From: Thiomonas sp. X19
GTDB taxonomy: Bacteria > Pseudomonadota > Gammaproteobacteria > Burkholderiales > Burkholderiaceae_C
Assembly: GCF_900089495.1 (NCBI RefSeq)
Contig: NZ_LT605203.1
Span: 3,568,179-3,632,178 of the forward strand
Length of the DNA stretch: 64,000 nt
Direction: 5' to 3'
The notes beneath the pieces were generated by a model. It did not search any database. It was not told where the DNA came from and saw nothing but the letters and a program-made list of their open reading frames with translations. This document shows, piece by piece, positions 28,143 to 38,347 of this stretch. Position numbers and translations under genes: made by a program. Numbering within the stretch: position 1 is the stretch's first letter; each line of letters starts with the position of its first letter.

Positions 28143-29507
28143 TCAGAACTCGCGCGCCAGATTCTCGAACCGCGTGAGTTGCCGCAGGAATGCAAGATTG
28201 ACCACGCCGATCGGGCCATTACGCTGCTTGGCGATGATGATCTCGGCAACGCCCTGATCCTTCGAGTCCTTGTTGTAGACCTCGTCGCGGTAGATGAACA
28301 GAATCACGTCGGCATCTTGCTCGATGGCGCCGGATTCGCGCAGATCGCTCATCACCGGACGGCGGTCGGTGCGTTTTTCCAGATCGCGGTTGAGCTGCGA
28401 CAAGGCGATCACCGGGCATTGCAATTCCTTGGCCAGGGCCTTGAGTGAACGGGAAATCTCGGAAATTTCAGTCGCGCGATTCTCGCCTTCGCGTGACGAG
28501 GTCATGAGCTGCAAATAATCGACCACGATCAAGCCAAGCTTGCCGCACTGGCGAGCCAAACGCCTGGAGCGCGCGCGGACCTCCAGCGGGTTGAGCGCCG
28601 GCGACTCGTCGATATGGATTTGCACCTCGTCCAGGCGCTCGATGGTCTCGGGTAGGCGCGACCATTCGTCTTCCGTGAGCTGTCCAGTGCGCAGATGCGA
28701 TTGATCGATGCGTCCCAGGGAACCAACGATGCGCAACACCAATTGCGAAGCTCCCATCTCCATACTGAACACAGCCACCGGCAATTGCTCGTTGACGGCC
28801 ACATGCTCGGCAATGTTGATGGCGAGCGAGGTCTTGCCCATGGAGGGTCGACCCGCGATGATGACGAGATCGCCTGCCTGCATGCCGGCCGTCATGCGGT
28901 CCAGATCGGCAAAGCCCGTGGCCACGCCGGTGATGTCGGAGCCGCCATGCTCGGAGAGTTGCTGCACGCGGTCGAGCAATTCGCCGAGCAACTGCTTCAT
29001 GGGCTGAAAACCAGCCTTGCCGCGGGCGCCGGCTTCGGAAATGGCAAAGATTCGCGACTCCGCTTCATCCAGAATCTGCTGCACCGCCCTACCCTGCGGG
29101 TTGAGCGCGCTCTGGGCTATTTCGTCGCTGATGGTGACGAGATTGCGCAAAATGGCGCGTTCTCGAACGATTTCTGCATAGCGGCGGATGTTTGCCGCAC
29201 TCGGCACACCCTGCGCCAATGCATTGAGGTAGACGAGGCCGCCGCAAGACTCCGCCTGGCCATGCAGCTGCAAGGCCTCCAGCACGGTGATGACATCCGC
29301 GGGCTTGGTGGCCTGGATCAACCCGCTGATGGCTTGATAGATCAGCCGATGCTCATGACGATAGAAAAAATTGACATGCAGGATGTCGGCAACGCGGTCG
29401 AAGGCCTGATTGTCGAGCATGAGCCCACCCAAAACCGACTGCTCGGCCTCGGCCGAGTGCGGAGGTGTGCGCAAACCCTCGAGGGTGGAATCCATCATGG
29501 CAGGCAT
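28143..29507 (-). CDS. dnaB: Replicative DNA helicase
   Basis: DnaB is the hexameric fork helicase. The protein is 454 residues. The N-terminal collar domain (about 25-120) has HSAEAEQSVLGGLMLDN. The RecA-like core has Walker A IIAGRPSMGKTSLAINIAE and the H2/Walker B region LGLIVVDYLQLMTSS, with later DLRESGAIEQDADVI and IYRDEVY. There is no intein. The start MPAMMDS at 29505-29507 was chosen; ATGs at 29498 and 29495 are alternatives. It follows the rplI operon after a terminator, so it is likely transcribed mostly from its own promoter. Confidence 0.97.
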   Translation of the reverse strand: MPAMMDSTLEGLRTPPHSAEAEQSVLGGLMLDNQAFDRVADILHVNFFYRHEHRLIYQAISGLIQATKPADVITVLEALQLHGQAESCGGLVYLNALAQGVPSAANIRRYAEIVRERAILRNLVTISDEIAQSALNPQGRAVQQILDEAESRIFAISEAGARGKAGFQPMKQLLGELLDRVQQLSEHGGSDITGVATGFADLDRMTAGMQAGDLVIIAGRPSMGKTSLAINIAEHVAVNEQLPVAVFSMEMGASQLVLRIVGSLGRIDQSHLRTGQLTEDEWSRLPETIERLDEVQIHIDESPALNPLEVRARSRRLARQCGKLGLIVVDYLQLMTSSREGENRATEISEISRSLKALAKELQCPVIALSQLNRDLEKRTDRRPVMSDLRESGAIEQDADVILFIYRDEVYNKDSKDQGVAEIIIAKQRNGPIGVVNLAFLRQLTRFENLAREF

Positions 29508-29574
29508 GGTGACGAGCTTATCAGTGGGAACGGGTGTGGAAGCAATGGATGGCCGATGGTTGGCAATCGGAGAC

Positions 29575-29604
29575 AAAAAAGCCGCGCTCGTGCGCGGCTT
29601 TTTT
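29575..29604 (-). terminator. Rho-independent terminator after rplI
   Basis: A 13-bp stem, AAAAAAGCCGCGC / GCGCGGCTTTTTT with loop TCGT, has runs of A and T on its flanks, so it could terminate in both directions. It follows the rplI stop by 18 bases and separates the ribosomal operon from dnaB. Confidence 0.9.
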
Positions 29605-29622
29605 GCTGAAGCGGGAGAACCC

Positions 29623-30075
29623 TCAGGCGTGCTCGCCCAGCACCGCAACGGTGATGGCCACGGTCACGTCGGTGGTCAGCACCACGTCCACCGCATGGTC
29701 GCCCACGGTTTTGAGCGGACCATCCGGCAAGCGCACGGCGGCTTTCGCGACGTTGAAACCTTGCTTGCCCAGGGATTCGGCAATGTCGTGGTTGGTGATG
29801 GAACCGAACAAGCGGCCATCAACGCCGGCTTTCTGCACCAGTTGCACCGTCAAGCCTTCCATCTGCACGGCGAGAGCTTGGGCAGCGGCCAATTTGTCGG
29901 CAGCCAACTTCTCCAGTTCAGCGCGCTTGGCTTCGAATTCACGCAAGGCCTGGGCCGTGGCGGTGCGTGCCTTGCGCTGAGGAATCAGGAAGTTACGGCC
30001 ATAGCCGTCCTTCACTTTGACCACATCGCCAAGATTGCCGAGGTTGGTCACTTTTTCGAGCAGAATGATTTGCAT
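29623..30075 (-). CDS. rplI: 50S ribosomal protein L9
   Basis: The 150-residue L9 begins [33 protein letters not shown], the hallmark N-terminal domain. A long connecting helix rich in Ala/Glu (about 40-75) leads to the C-terminal rRNA-binding domain ([16 protein letters not shown]). It is the last gene of the rpsF-priB-rpsR-rplI operon, 19 bases after rpsR. Confidence 0.98.
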   Translation of the reverse strand: MQIILLEKVTNLGNLGDVVKVKDGYGRNFLIPQRKARTATAQALREFEAKRAELEKLAADKLAAAQALAVQMEGLTVQLVQKAGVDGRLFGSITNHDIAESLGKQGFNVAKAAVRLPDGPLKTVGDHAVDVVLTTDVTVAITVAVLGEHA

Positions 30076-30094
30076 GGGAATTGTCCTTGGCTGT

Positions 30095-30376
30095 TCAGCT
30101 CTTGTGCTGGTCGGAGAACGGCATCAGGGCCAAAAAGCGCGCACGCTTGATGGCCGTATTGAGTTGACGCTGGAAAATCGAGCGCGTGCCGGTCAGGCGT
30201 GCAGGAATGATCTTGGCATTTTCAGCCAGGAATTCGCGCAGCGTGTCCAGGTCCTTGTAGTCAATCTGCTTGACACCGGCGACGGTGAAGCGGCAGAAGC
30301 GCTTGCGCTTGAACAGCGAAGATTGCTGGTTGCGTTTGGGTTTGTTCTTACGGTCGGTCTTCTTGAAATAGGCCAT
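30095..30376 (-). CDS. rpsR: 30S ribosomal protein S18
   Basis: The 93-residue protein has a basic N-terminal tail ([16 protein letters not shown]), then [25 protein letters not shown] and [29 protein letters not shown], typical of S18. It pairs with S6, whose gene leads the operon. The start overlaps the end of priB by about 29 bases. Confidence 0.98.
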   Translation of the reverse strand: MAYFKKTDRKNKPKRNQQSSLFKRKRFCRFTVAGVKQIDYKDLDTLREFLAENAKIIPARLTGTRSIFQRQLNTAIKRARFLALMPFSDQHKS

Positions 30377-30671
30377 GTTCAGGCTCCAAAATCCATTCGG
30401 TAATGTTCAGCTTCAGGGTTCGAGATCCACGGCGGTTGGGCATCAGATAGCCTGCAAGATGGAGAAGCTGGCCTGCTTGCACATGCTGAAGTTTGCGCGC
30501 CATGAGGGAGAAAGCGACGCATTGCAACTCCAGTTCGATCTGCTGCACGTGGCTGGCAAGGGCTTGTGTGGATGCGTGGTTCACACGCAAATCCAGCGCC
30601 TCGACGCCAGCCGGTGTGTAGCGCAGCGCGCCGCGCTCGATCACCGTTGCGAGAATCTCGAGTCGGTTGAT
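30348..30671 (-). CDS. priB: Primosomal replication protein N (PriB)
   Basis: PriB is a single-strand DNA-binding OB-fold protein for replication restart. The frame reads [27 protein letters not shown], then [16 protein letters not shown] and [25 protein letters not shown], the betaproteobacterial PriB pattern. Relatives start MNRL. Here the codon before Asn is ATC (30669-30671), placed two bases after the rpsF stop. Either ATC is the start or translation starts at GTG 30642-30644 and drops 9 residues. It overlaps rpsR downstream. The function is secure by position and sequence. Confidence 0.88.
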   Translation of the reverse strand: MNRLEILATVIERGALRYTPAGVEALDLRVNHASTQALASHVQQIELELQCVAFSLMARKLQHVQAGQLLHLAGYLMPNRRGSRTLKLNITEWILEPEHGLFQEDRP

Positions 30672-30673
30672 GC

Positions 30674-31036
30674 TCAGGCAACTTGCTCCGGCTGTGCTTT
30701 GCGGGCCTCTTCGCGCTCAACCGAACGCATCATGACGGATGGCTGGGTCTCGGCCTTGTCCATCTTGACGATCAGGTGGCGCAGCACAGCATCGCTGAAC
30801 TTGAAACCATGTTCCAGTTCCTGCAACACATCCTGATTGGCCTCGATGTTCAGGCACAGATAGTGGGCCTTGGCCAGTTTCTGAATCTGATAGGCCATTT
30901 GACGACGGCCCCAATCCTCGAAGCGATGAACCACGCCTCCCTTGCTGGTCACCACGCTTTTGTAGCGCTCGACCATCGCGGGGACTTGCTCGCTCTGGTC
31001 AGGGTGAACGATGAGAATGATTTCATAATGACGCAT
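30674..31036 (-). CDS. rpsF: 30S ribosomal protein S6
   Basis: The 120-residue S6 begins [26 protein letters not shown], with [27 protein letters not shown] and [14 protein letters not shown] as its other marks. It is the first gene of rpsF-priB-rpsR-rplI. The leader holds a paired stem that may be an autoregulatory site for the S6:S18 complex. The C-terminal tail is charged and Glu/Lys-rich, as usual. Confidence 0.98.
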   Translation of the reverse strand: MRHYEIILIVHPDQSEQVPAMVERYKSVVTSKGGVVHRFEDWGRRQMAYQIQKLAKAHYLCLNIEANQDVLQELEHGFKFSDAVLRHLIVKMDKAETQPSVMMRSVEREEARKAQPEQVA

Positions 31037-31062
31037 ATGGACTCCTTCTAACCCACGGGGGG

Positions 31063-31127
31063 TTTCTTTGCGGATAAAGCCGCCCAGGGCGTCAGTCCCA
31101 GTGCGGCAAAGAAAACGTTTGATTATA
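31063..31127 (-). promoter_or_regulatory. rpsF promoter -10 and structured leader
   Basis: A perfect -10 TATAAT (minus strand, 31122-31127) lies about 90 bases upstream of rpsF with no strong -35. The leader then forms a 9-bp perfect stem (31063-31071 with 31106-31114) that encloses a smaller GC stem. S6:S18 binding to its own leader is known in E. coli and many other bacteria. Whether this hairpin carries that motif was not checked base by base. Confidence 0.5.
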
Positions 31128-31129
31128 GA

Positions 31130-33529
31130 TTAGTGCGCTGGGTTGACGGCCAAAGCTTGCCAAGTGGCAACCACGGTGTCCGGATTCAGCGAGATCGACT
31201 CGATACCTTGATCCATCAGCCAGCGCGCCAAATCGGGGTGATCGGACGGGCCCTGGCCGCAGATGCCAACGTATTTGCCGCTGGCCAGGCAGGCACCGAT
31301 GGCCTGCTTGAGCAAGGCCAGCACGGCCGGGTCGCGCTCATCAAAAGCCTCGGCAACCAGCCCCGAGTCACGGTCCAGGCCCAGGGTGAGTTGGGTCAGG
31401 TCGTTCGACCCGATGGAGAAGCCATCGAAGAATTCGAGAAAGTCGGCCGCCAGCACGGCGTTCGATGGCACCTCGCACATCATGATGAGCCGCAAGCCGT
31501 TCTCGCCGCGTTTGAGCCCGTTGCGCGACAACAGTTCGATCACCCCGCGCGCTTCCTTCAAGGTCCGCACGAACGGCACCATGATCTCCACATTGGACAG
31601 GCCCATCTCGTCGCGCACACGCTTGAGGGCGATGCATTCCATCTCGAAGCTCTGAGCGAAGTCGCGCGAGACATAGCGTGATGCGCCGCGGAAACCCAGC
31701 ATGGGGTTTTCCTCATCGGGCTCGTAGCGCGAACCGCCGATGAGCTTTTTATATTCGTTCGACTTGAAGTCCGATAGGCGGACGATGACGGGCTTCGGGT
31801 AGAACGCGGCACCGATGGTGGCGATACCTTCGGTGAGTTTGTCGATGTAGAACGCGCGCGGACTGGCGTGGCCGCGCGCGACGCTTTCCACCGCCTTCTT
31901 CAAGTCGGCGTCGACGTTGGGATACTCAAGCACGGCGCGCGGGTGGACTGCAATGTTGTTGTTGATGATGAATTCCAGACGGGCCAGACCGACACCGCCA
32001 TTGGGAATCTGGGAGAAGTCGAACGCCAGTTGGGGATTGCCGACATTCATCATGATCTTGACGGGGATGTCCGGCATCTCGCCGCGCCTGACCTCGGTCA
32101 CCGACGTCTCCAGCAACCCTTCGTAGACGATGCCTGTATCGCCTTCGGCGCAGGAGACGGTGACCAACATGCCATCCTTGAGCAAGTCGGTCGCATCGCC
32201 ACAACCGACGACTGCCGGTATGCCGAGTTCGCGCGCAATGATGGCAGCGTGGCAGGTGCGTCCGCCACGGTTGGTGACGATGGCCGACGCCTTTTTCATC
32301 ACCGGTTCCCAGTTCGGGTCGGTCATATCGGTGACGAGGATGTCGCCAGCCTGCACCTGATCCATTTCGGCCACGGAATCGACCACCCGGACTGGGCCGG
32401 CTCCGATTTTTTGGCCGATCGCACGTCCGGTGACGAGAGACGTACTTTTCTGCATCAGCGTGAAGCGCTGTTCGGCACGCCCATGCGCGCGCGATTTCAC
32501 GGTTTCAGGCCTTGCTTGAAGAATATAGATCTGGCCATCCTTGCCGTCCTTGCCCCATTCGATGTCCATCGGTCGCCCATAGTGCTGTTCGATGGTCAGC
32601 GCGAAGGCGGCCAACTCGGTGGCTTCGGCGTCGCTCAGGCTGTAGCGGTTGCGCAGTTCTGCGGGCGTGTCCACGGTTTGCACGAGACGATCCGAGCCGG
32701 CTGGCGCAAATTCCATGCGGATGAGCTTCGAGCCCAGATTGCGGCGAATGACGGCCGCCTTGCCAGCGCGCAGCGTCGGTTTGAAAACATAGAACTCGTC
32801 GGGATTGACAGCGCCCTGCACCACCGTCTCGCCCAGGCCATAGGACGAGGTGATGAAGACCACGTCCTCGAACCCGGACTCGGTGTCCAGGGTGAACATC
32901 ACACCCGCGGCGCCAAGATCGCTGCGCACCATGCGCTGGATGCCCGCGGAAAGCGCAACCTGGTGATGCTCGAAACCCTGATGCACGCGGTAGGAAATCG
33001 CGCGGTCGTTGAACATCGAGGCGAAGACATGTCGAACTTTGTCGAGTACGGCGTCGATGCCGGTGACGTTGAGGTAAGTTTCCTGCTGACCCGCGAACGA
33101 GGCGTCTGGCAAGTCTTCGGCGGTTGCCGAGGAGCGCACGGCGAAGCTGGCGTCAGGTTGAGCGGCGGACAGCGCGCTGAAATGCTCGCGGATGGCGGCT
33201 TCCAGCGCGGCGGGTAGCGGCGTATCGCTGACCCACTGCCGGATGTTGGCTCCCGTACGTGCCAGGACGCGCACATCGTCGGCATCCAGGTGGTCGAGCG
33301 CCTGCTTGATGCGTGCGTCCAGCCCTCCTTGCTGCAGAAACTGGCGGAATGCGAAGGCCGTGGTGGCGAAACCACCGGGCACGCGAACACCACTTGCCGT
33401 CAGTTGACTGATCATTTCACCGAGCGAGGCGTTCTTGCCCCCCACCACCTCGACGTCCTGCATCCTCAACTTCTCGAATGGCACCACCCAGTCGGTGTCG
33501 CAAAAGCGCACCTGGCTTTGATTTGACAT
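31130..33529 (-). CDS. ppsA: Phosphoenolpyruvate synthase
   Basis: PpsA converts pyruvate and ATP to phosphoenolpyruvate, AMP and phosphate for gluconeogenesis. The protein is 799 residues. The N-terminal ATP-grasp domain ([13 protein letters not shown] near 30, [24 protein letters not shown]) is followed by the swivelling His domain ([17 protein letters not shown]). The C-terminal PEP/pyruvate barrel has [15 protein letters not shown] and [16 protein letters not shown]. The start MSNQSQ at ATG 33527-33529 was chosen; a TTG two codons upstream is in frame. It is divergent from ppsR, its regulator. Confidence 0.97.
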   Translation of the reverse strand: MSNQSQVRFCDTDWVVPFEKLRMQDVEVVGGKNASLGEMISQLTASGVRVPGGFATTAFAFRQFLQQGGLDARIKQALDHLDADDVRVLARTGANIRQWVSDTPLPAALEAAIREHFSALSAAQPDASFAVRSSATAEDLPDASFAGQQETYLNVTGIDAVLDKVRHVFASMFNDRAISYRVHQGFEHHQVALSAGIQRMVRSDLGAAGVMFTLDTESGFEDVVFITSSYGLGETVVQGAVNPDEFYVFKPTLRAGKAAVIRRNLGSKLIRMEFAPAGSDRLVQTVDTPAELRNRYSLSDAEATELAAFALTIEQHYGRPMDIEWGKDGKDGQIYILQARPETVKSRAHGRAEQRFTLMQKSTSLVTGRAIGQKIGAGPVRVVDSVAEMDQVQAGDILVTDMTDPNWEPVMKKASAIVTNRGGRTCHAAIIARELGIPAVVGCGDATDLLKDGMLVTVSCAEGDTGIVYEGLLETSVTEVRRGEMPDIPVKIMMNVGNPQLAFDFSQIPNGGVGLARLEFIINNNIAVHPRAVLEYPNVDADLKKAVESVARGHASPRAFYIDKLTEGIATIGAAFYPKPVIVRLSDFKSNEYKKLIGGSRYEPDEENPMLGFRGASRYVSRDFAQSFEMECIALKRVRDEMGLSNVEIMVPFVRTLKEARGVIELLSRNGLKRGENGLRLIMMCEVPSNAVLAADFLEFFDGFSIGSNDLTQLTLGLDRDSGLVAEAFDERDPAVLALLKQAIGACLASGKYVGICGQGPSDHPDLARWLMDQGIESISLNPDTVVATWQALAVNPAH

Positions 33530-33723
33530 GAACAACCCTCAATAGAATGAAAGAAATCTGGGCAAGTCCTGCGAGGGCTTGGCAAACACGGGGGCTGCAC
33601 CGGTTGTTTTTGCTGTTTTGATGTAGCCGCGGTGCTTGAGGGCGCGCGAAAAGGCGAAGTCCTGCAGGCGAGTCTTGACTCTGATTCTAAAGCCCGGACC
33701 GGCTTTCTTCGGTGCAACGCAAC

Positions 33724-34542
33724 ATGCCTAATCGTTCAGTCTTTTTCGTCTCGGACGGAACCGGGATCACCGCCGAAACCTTCGGCAATTCCATCCTTGC
33801 GCAATTCGACGCCCAGCCCCATCGCGTGCGCCTGCCCTTCGTCGACACGGTGGAGAAGGCGCATCAGGCGGTGGAGCGCATCAACCTGGCCACGCGCAAC
33901 GAGGGGCGTCCGCCGGTTGTCTTCATCACCCTGGTGAACACCGAGGTGCTTCAGGTCATCCGTTCTTGCAATGGCTTGGTGATGGATATGTTCACGACCT
34001 TCGTCGAGCCGCTGGAAATCGCCTTCGGCATCAAGTCCAACCACCGCATCGGGCAGTTCTCCGACATCGCCAAAAGCTCGCGCTACAACGACCGGATGGA
34101 CGCGATCAATTTCGCCTTGCTGCATGACGATGGCCAATCGTCGCGCAACTTGGCGCTGGCCGATGTCATCCTGGTCGGCGTGTCGCGCAGTGGCAAAACC
34201 CCAACGTCCTTGTATCTGGCCATGCAGCATGGCGTGCGTGCCGCAAATTACCCGCTGATTCCGGAAGATTTCGCCCGCATGTGCCTGCCTTCGGCGCTGA
34301 CGCAGCATCGCAGCAAGTTGTTCGGCCTGAGTATCGCGCCGGAGCGCTTGAGCGAAATTCGCCGCGAGCGCAAGCCTGGCAGTACTTATGCCTCTTTGCA
34401 CAACTGCATGGAAGAGGTCGCCGAGGCCGAGCGCTTGATGCGACGCGAAGGCATACGCTGGCTGTCATCCACACATAAGTCCATTGAGGAAATCGCCACC
34501 ACGATCCTGCAGCTCATTCGTCCCGACAGGTTGGAATATTGA
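33724..34542 (+). CDS. ppsR: PEP synthase regulatory protein (kinase/pyrophosphorylase)
   Basis: The 272-residue DUF299 protein switches PpsA off and on by ADP-dependent phosphorylation and phosphate-dependent dephosphorylation. Marks are FFVSDGTGITAETFGNS at the N-terminus and the P-loop VGVSRSGKTPTSLYLA at about 150-165. The C-terminal helix ENS is replaced by SIEEIATTILQ. The start at ATG 33724 was chosen over GTG 33712. Divergence from ppsA (195 bases between starts) is the standard arrangement. Confidence 0.95.
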   Translation: MPNRSVFFVSDGTGITAETFGNSILAQFDAQPHRVRLPFVDTVEKAHQAVERINLATRNEGRPPVVFITLVNTEVLQVIRSCNGLVMDMFTTFVEPLEIAFGIKSNHRIGQFSDIAKSSRYNDRMDAINFALLHDDGQSSRNLALADVILVGVSRSGKTPTSLYLAMQHGVRAANYPLIPEDFARMCLPSALTQHRSKLFGLSIAPERLSEIRRERKPGSTYASLHNCMEEVAEAERLMRREGIRWLSSTHKSIEEIATTILQLIRPDRLEY

Positions 34543-34610
34543 GATCAACGTCTGGGCCGCGATGCTTCGCTCAAATCCACCCCACGCACTGCTCCTCCCC
34601 TCGCCCGACC

Positions 34611-35738
34611 ATGGCCACGACTTCGTACGAAAGCAATAAAAACGAATATCTGCTGGGGTTTGCCTCCACCCAGCAAAACCAGCCTGAGCAGGAGCAGGCG
34701 TTGCCGATCAATCCACTGCGACATGAAAACCCGTATGGCGTGGTGATGGTGGATGCCGCGGCTGACATCTCCAGCGCGATGGCGCAGCACCCGCGCCTGC
34801 GCGTCCTGCCGTTGGCCATCCAATGGCCTGGGCGCACCTTCATGGACAAGGGCTTGCGGGAAAAACGCGGCGAATTGCGCCATATGGGGCGCGAGCGACT
34901 GCGCACGGCGCAAATCGCCGCACCCAGCGTGGAAGGGCTCGAGTACCGCCTCTATCCCAACATCGCCGTCAATGCCGACTGGTTGATCTATATCGGATCC
35001 CTGCGCGCGCTCAACGATCCTGCCGCCGCACTGCAAACGCTGCTACTGCAGCATCTGGAAGAAATTCACGAACTGCGGCGCAGTCGTGGGTTGCCGGCCG
35101 ATCTGCAAGTGCTCTGCCTCGATGGCGGCTCGATGCTCTCGGGCCCTGCTTTGCAGGCGCGCGTTCTGCTGAAAAAACTTGACGCTGGCGAACCAGTCAA
35201 TCAGGTGGCGCAGACAGCCGCCCAGATGTCGAGCATGACCCGCCAGTGGCTGGTCCCGCGCTATCCGGGGGATATGGCGGCGACACTCTCCAGGTTGGCC
35301 AATCCGGCGCTGAACCCTTGGGTGCAGGCCTGTTCATCGGGGATCAACAAACTCTGGAATCCTTACCCGATTTTGTCCAGTGGGCCCGACGGGCTGCATT
35401 GCATGTCACGAACCAAACGCTGGCGCACTGCAGTTGCCGCGGTCTTTGCGCACACCGAACAAAGCCTGCTGGAGGGTGGCATTCAAGGGACTTCCATGCA
35501 GATCAGTTTTGATGGCAGCATTCGCGAATTGCAGGCATGGCCCGAATTTGCGCGCCTGCGCCAGCAGGCGGATCACATGCAGGTGCGCCTGCATGTCACC
35601 CATATGAGCTTGGCCGGACGTATCTGGGCCTCGTCCGGTTCACTCAGCCTGGCTTTGATGCAAGCGCCCGCAAACCCTGCCGATGCTGAGCCGCCGGCAC
35701 GTCGTCTTCACGCTGCGCACCAGCTTGGCTGGGGCTGA
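34611..35738 (+). CDS. Divergent DegV-like protein
   Basis: The 375-residue protein has no confident family match in my memory, but its order of motifs mirrors DegV fatty-acid-binding proteins. GVVMVDAAADISSAM resembles the DS-T-A-D motif; RVLPLAIQWPGRTFMDKG resembles the 'VVPL.....Y.DG' strand; IAAPSVEG resembles the Ser-Gln-Pro loop; and VLCLDGGSMLSGPAL resembles the 'VVDS..as.g' block. The C-terminal half (about 230-370) is more divergent. The N-terminal 40 residues are Gln/Asn-rich. The ATG was taken at 34611, 68 bases after ppsR, in the same direction. The DegV link is inference from pattern only. Confidence 0.55.
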   Translation: MATTSYESNKNEYLLGFASTQQNQPEQEQALPINPLRHENPYGVVMVDAAADISSAMAQHPRLRVLPLAIQWPGRTFMDKGLREKRGELRHMGRERLRTAQIAAPSVEGLEYRLYPNIAVNADWLIYIGSLRALNDPAAALQTLLLQHLEEIHELRRSRGLPADLQVLCLDGGSMLSGPALQARVLLKKLDAGEPVNQVAQTAAQMSSMTRQWLVPRYPGDMAATLSRLANPALNPWVQACSSGINKLWNPYPILSSGPDGLHCMSRTKRWRTAVAAVFAHTEQSLLEGGIQGTSMQISFDGSIRELQAWPEFARLRQQADHMQVRLHVTHMSLAGRIWASSGSLSLALMQAPANPADAEPPARRLHAAHQLGWG

Positions 35739-35768
35739 GTTTGAGACTTGGCGTGCGCCAAAGGCCTC

Positions 35769-36551
35769 TCAGCCCTCGGCCAGCTGGCGTTGGCGCACAC
35801 CCTCGAAGAGGCAAACCGCGGCGGCAGAGGCCACATTGATGGATTCGATCGGCCCTGCCTGGGGAATTCGGACGACGGCTGAACATTTGGCCATGAGGTG
35901 CTCAGAAATGCCCTGCCCTTCATTGCCGAACACCCAAGTCACGGGCTGATTCAAATCCAACTCATACAAACCCATATCTGCGACGGAAGCCGTGGCGTAG
36001 ATCGGGCGTGGAACGATGTTCGCAACCTGGTCCCAGGGTGCGTCCTCGAAGATGGGCAAGTAGAAATGGGCTCCCATGGCGGCGCGCAAGACTTTGGGCG
36101 TCCATGCTCCAGCCGTGCCTCGCAGCAGATAGACCGCGCCGCAACCGGCCGCAGCTGCCGTGCGCAAGATGGTGCCGACATTGCCCGCATCCTGAATGCG
36201 GTCGAGCACGACCGCAGCACCCGGCTTGGGCTTGGCGCCCTTGGGTTTGTCGATCAACATGCCCACTTGCGGGCCATTTTCCACCGTGGAAATCCAGCTG
36301 AAGAGGGCGCGATGCAGGATGACCGTGTTCGTGCTCCCAGCGCGCTCGACCAGGGCTGCGATTTCAGGTTGCAGCAGGCCATCGTCAGTCGTCACCAAGG
36401 GGTCGGCATGATGGCCGCTATCGAGCGCGGCCTGCACAAGATGAATGCCTTCGAGCCAGACTTGGCCGAGGCGTTTGACCGCGCCGGGTTCGCTGCTCAG
36501 CGCGCGCAGTGTTTTGACCAATGGGTTTTCAGCGGAAATGATGCGCTTCAC
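35769..36551 (-). CDS. TrmH-family (SpoU) RNA 2'-O-methyltransferase
   Basis: The 260-residue protein has a short substrate-binding N-domain (ISAENPLVKTLRALSS; VWLEGIHLVQAALDSG) and the knotted SPOUT domain with motif 1 DAGNVGTILRTA, motif 2 VFGNEGQGIS and motif 3 IPQAGPIESINVASAAAVCLFE. It methylates ribose in rRNA or tRNA; the exact site is not readable. It is distinct from rlmB at 54969. The start is GTG at 36549-36551. It is the last gene of the long minus-strand operon, 12 bases after rnhB. Confidence 0.9.
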   Translation of the reverse strand: MKRIISAENPLVKTLRALSSEPGAVKRLGQVWLEGIHLVQAALDSGHHADPLVTTDDGLLQPEIAALVERAGSTNTVILHRALFSWISTVENGPQVGMLIDKPKGAKPKPGAAVVLDRIQDAGNVGTILRTAAAAGCGAVYLLRGTAGAWTPKVLRAAMGAHFYLPIFEDAPWDQVANIVPRPIYATASVADMGLYELDLNQPVTWVFGNEGQGISEHLMAKCSAVVRIPQAGPIESINVASAAAVCLFEGVRQRQLAEG

Positions 36552-36563
36552 GGCGGCCTTCGC

Positions 36564-37184
36564 TCAAGGTTGGATCAGGTGTCGTATGGGGGAAAAACTG
36601 TGGCGATGTTCGGCGCAGGGGCCATGGCGTTGCAAGGCGAGCCGATGCTGCATTGTGCCGTAGCCGAAATGCCGATCAAACCCGTAAACAGGGTGATCCT
36701 TGGCTAGGGACTGCATCAGCCGATCGCGGTAGACCTTGGCGATGATGGAGGCGGCACTGATGGCCGGTTGCGTGGCATCGCCGCCGACGATGGCCTGGCA
36801 AGGCATGGGCAGTGCAGGCGTGCGATTGCCGTCGACAAGCACGAGATCAGGCTGCAGCTTGAGTGCCGCCACGGCGCGCTGCATGGCCAGTAGCGTGGCT
36901 TGAAGAATGTTGATCTGGTCAATTTCCTGGGCACTGGCCCGCCCCAGGCTCCAGGCAAGACAATGCTCGCGGATCTGAATATCCAGGATTTCACGACGCT
37001 TGCTGGAGAGCTTTTTGGAGTCAGCCAAACCGGCAATCGGGCAATGGGGATCGAGAATGACGGCTGCCGCGACCACGGGGCCTGCCCAAGTGCCACGCCC
37101 CACTTCGTCACACCCCGCGACGTGCGCGACGGACAGTTCGCATTCGGAGTTGGGCCATGCTGGTTGCTGCACGACGGGGATCAT
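36564..37184 (-). CDS. rnhB: Ribonuclease HII
   Basis: RNase HII removes RNA and single ribonucleotides from DNA. The 206-residue protein shows the active-site blocks [19 protein letters not shown] (Asp, Glu), DGNRTPALP (Asp) and [14 protein letters not shown] (with Asp), then [19 protein letters not shown]. The start ATG 37182-37184 follows the lpxB stop by one base. The fuller upstream frame is a shadow of lpxB. Confidence 0.96.
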   Translation of the reverse strand: MIPVVQQPAWPNSECELSVAHVAGCDEVGRGTWAGPVVAAAVILDPHCPIAGLADSKKLSSKRREILDIQIREHCLAWSLGRASAQEIDQINILQATLLAMQRAVAALKLQPDLVLVDGNRTPALPMPCQAIVGGDATQPAISAASIIAKVYRDRLMQSLAKDHPVYGFDRHFGYGTMQHRLALQRHGPCAEHRHSFSPIRHLIQP

Positions 37185-37185
37185 C

Positions 37186-38325
37186 TCATCCAGCCTTGGC
37201 AGCTTCGAGAATGGCCTGTGCGGCAAGGCTTGCCGTCGGCCGACGCAACTGCGCATGCAGTTCGGCGAAGCGGTCTTGCAACTGCGCTCGTCGCACGCTG
37301 TCTTGCAGCAGCCTTTCGGCCGCTTCGGCCAGTGCGTCGGGGGTGCAGGCATCTTGCAGCAGTTCGGGCACCAGAAACTCGCGCGCAAGAATATTGGGCA
37401 GACCAACCCAGGGCTGGTAGCCCTTGCCCGCCATGAGTCGCCGCGACAGCTCGGGCACACGGTAGCCAATCACCATCGGGCGTTTGAACAAAGCGCATTC
37501 CAAGGTTGCCGTGCCACTCGCCACCAGGGCCAGGTCGCAAGCGGCCATGACGGCGTGTGACTTGCCATGCGTGAACTGGACCTCGAGTCCCGGCACAGCC
37601 TGCAACTGCCGCCGCAGCAAGGGCAGCAGACTCGGGTGCGCGACGGGCAGAACCATACGCGCACCATGACGCTGCTGCAGCCGTCGTGCAGCGCCGAGAA
37701 AGCTGGGAGCGATGTGCTGAATTTCCCCAAGCCGGCTGCCGGGCAGAATACCGATGACCAGGGCATCTTGAGCCAGTCCGAGCAACTGGCGCGCGCCATG
37801 CCGATCCGGCTGGTCGGGAATCACTTCCGCCAAAGGGTGTCCGATATAGGTGGCACGCACGCGGGTCTGGGCATAAAGCTCAGGCTCGAACGGAAAGACA
37901 CAGAGCATGTGATCGACCGCCTGGGTAATACCGAGCAGACGTTCGCGCCGCCAAGCCCAGATGGATGGACTGACCAGGTGCACGGTGGGAATGCGGGCTT
38001 CGCGCAGACGGCGCTCCAAACCCAGATTGAAATCGGGCGCATCGACCGCGACGAACACGGCAGGTGGCTGGCGCAGCAGGCGTAGACGCAGTTGCCGACG
38101 CATCCACAGCAACTCAGGCAGACGTGGCAGCACCTGGGTGTAGCCATTCACGGCCAGGCGCTCGGTCGACCACCAGGCGGTGAAGCCTTGTTCGCGCATG
38201 CGCTCGCCACCGATACCTGCGCACGCCACATCAGGCCACACCTGGCGAAGTGCGGCAAGGACATGGGAGGCCAGCAAATCCCCAGACGGTTCCCCGGCGA
38301 CCATGGCGACGAAGCCGACTGACAT
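37186..38325 (-). CDS. lpxB: Lipid-A-disaccharide synthase
   Basis: LpxB joins lipid X and UDP-diacylglucosamine to make the lipid A disaccharide at the inner membrane. The 379-residue GT-B type protein starts [21 protein letters not shown] and contains [41 protein letters not shown], and [19 protein letters not shown]. It lies 22 bases after lpxA in the order lpxD-fabZ-lpxA-lpxB-rnhB, conserved in proteobacteria. Confidence 0.97.
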   Translation of the reverse strand: MSVGFVAMVAGEPSGDLLASHVLAALRQVWPDVACAGIGGERMREQGFTAWWSTERLAVNGYTQVLPRLPELLWMRRQLRLRLLRQPPAVFVAVDAPDFNLGLERRLREARIPTVHLVSPSIWAWRRERLLGITQAVDHMLCVFPFEPELYAQTRVRATYIGHPLAEVIPDQPDRHGARQLLGLAQDALVIGILPGSRLGEIQHIAPSFLGAARRLQQRHGARMVLPVAHPSLLPLLRRQLQAVPGLEVQFTHGKSHAVMAACDLALVASGTATLECALFKRPMVIGYRVPELSRRLMAGKGYQPWVGLPNILAREFLVPELLQDACTPDALAEAAERLLQDSVRRAQLQDRFAELHAQLRRPTASLAAQAILEAAKAG

Positions 38326-38347
38326 GGCAGGAGAGCCGCAGCTTGAC

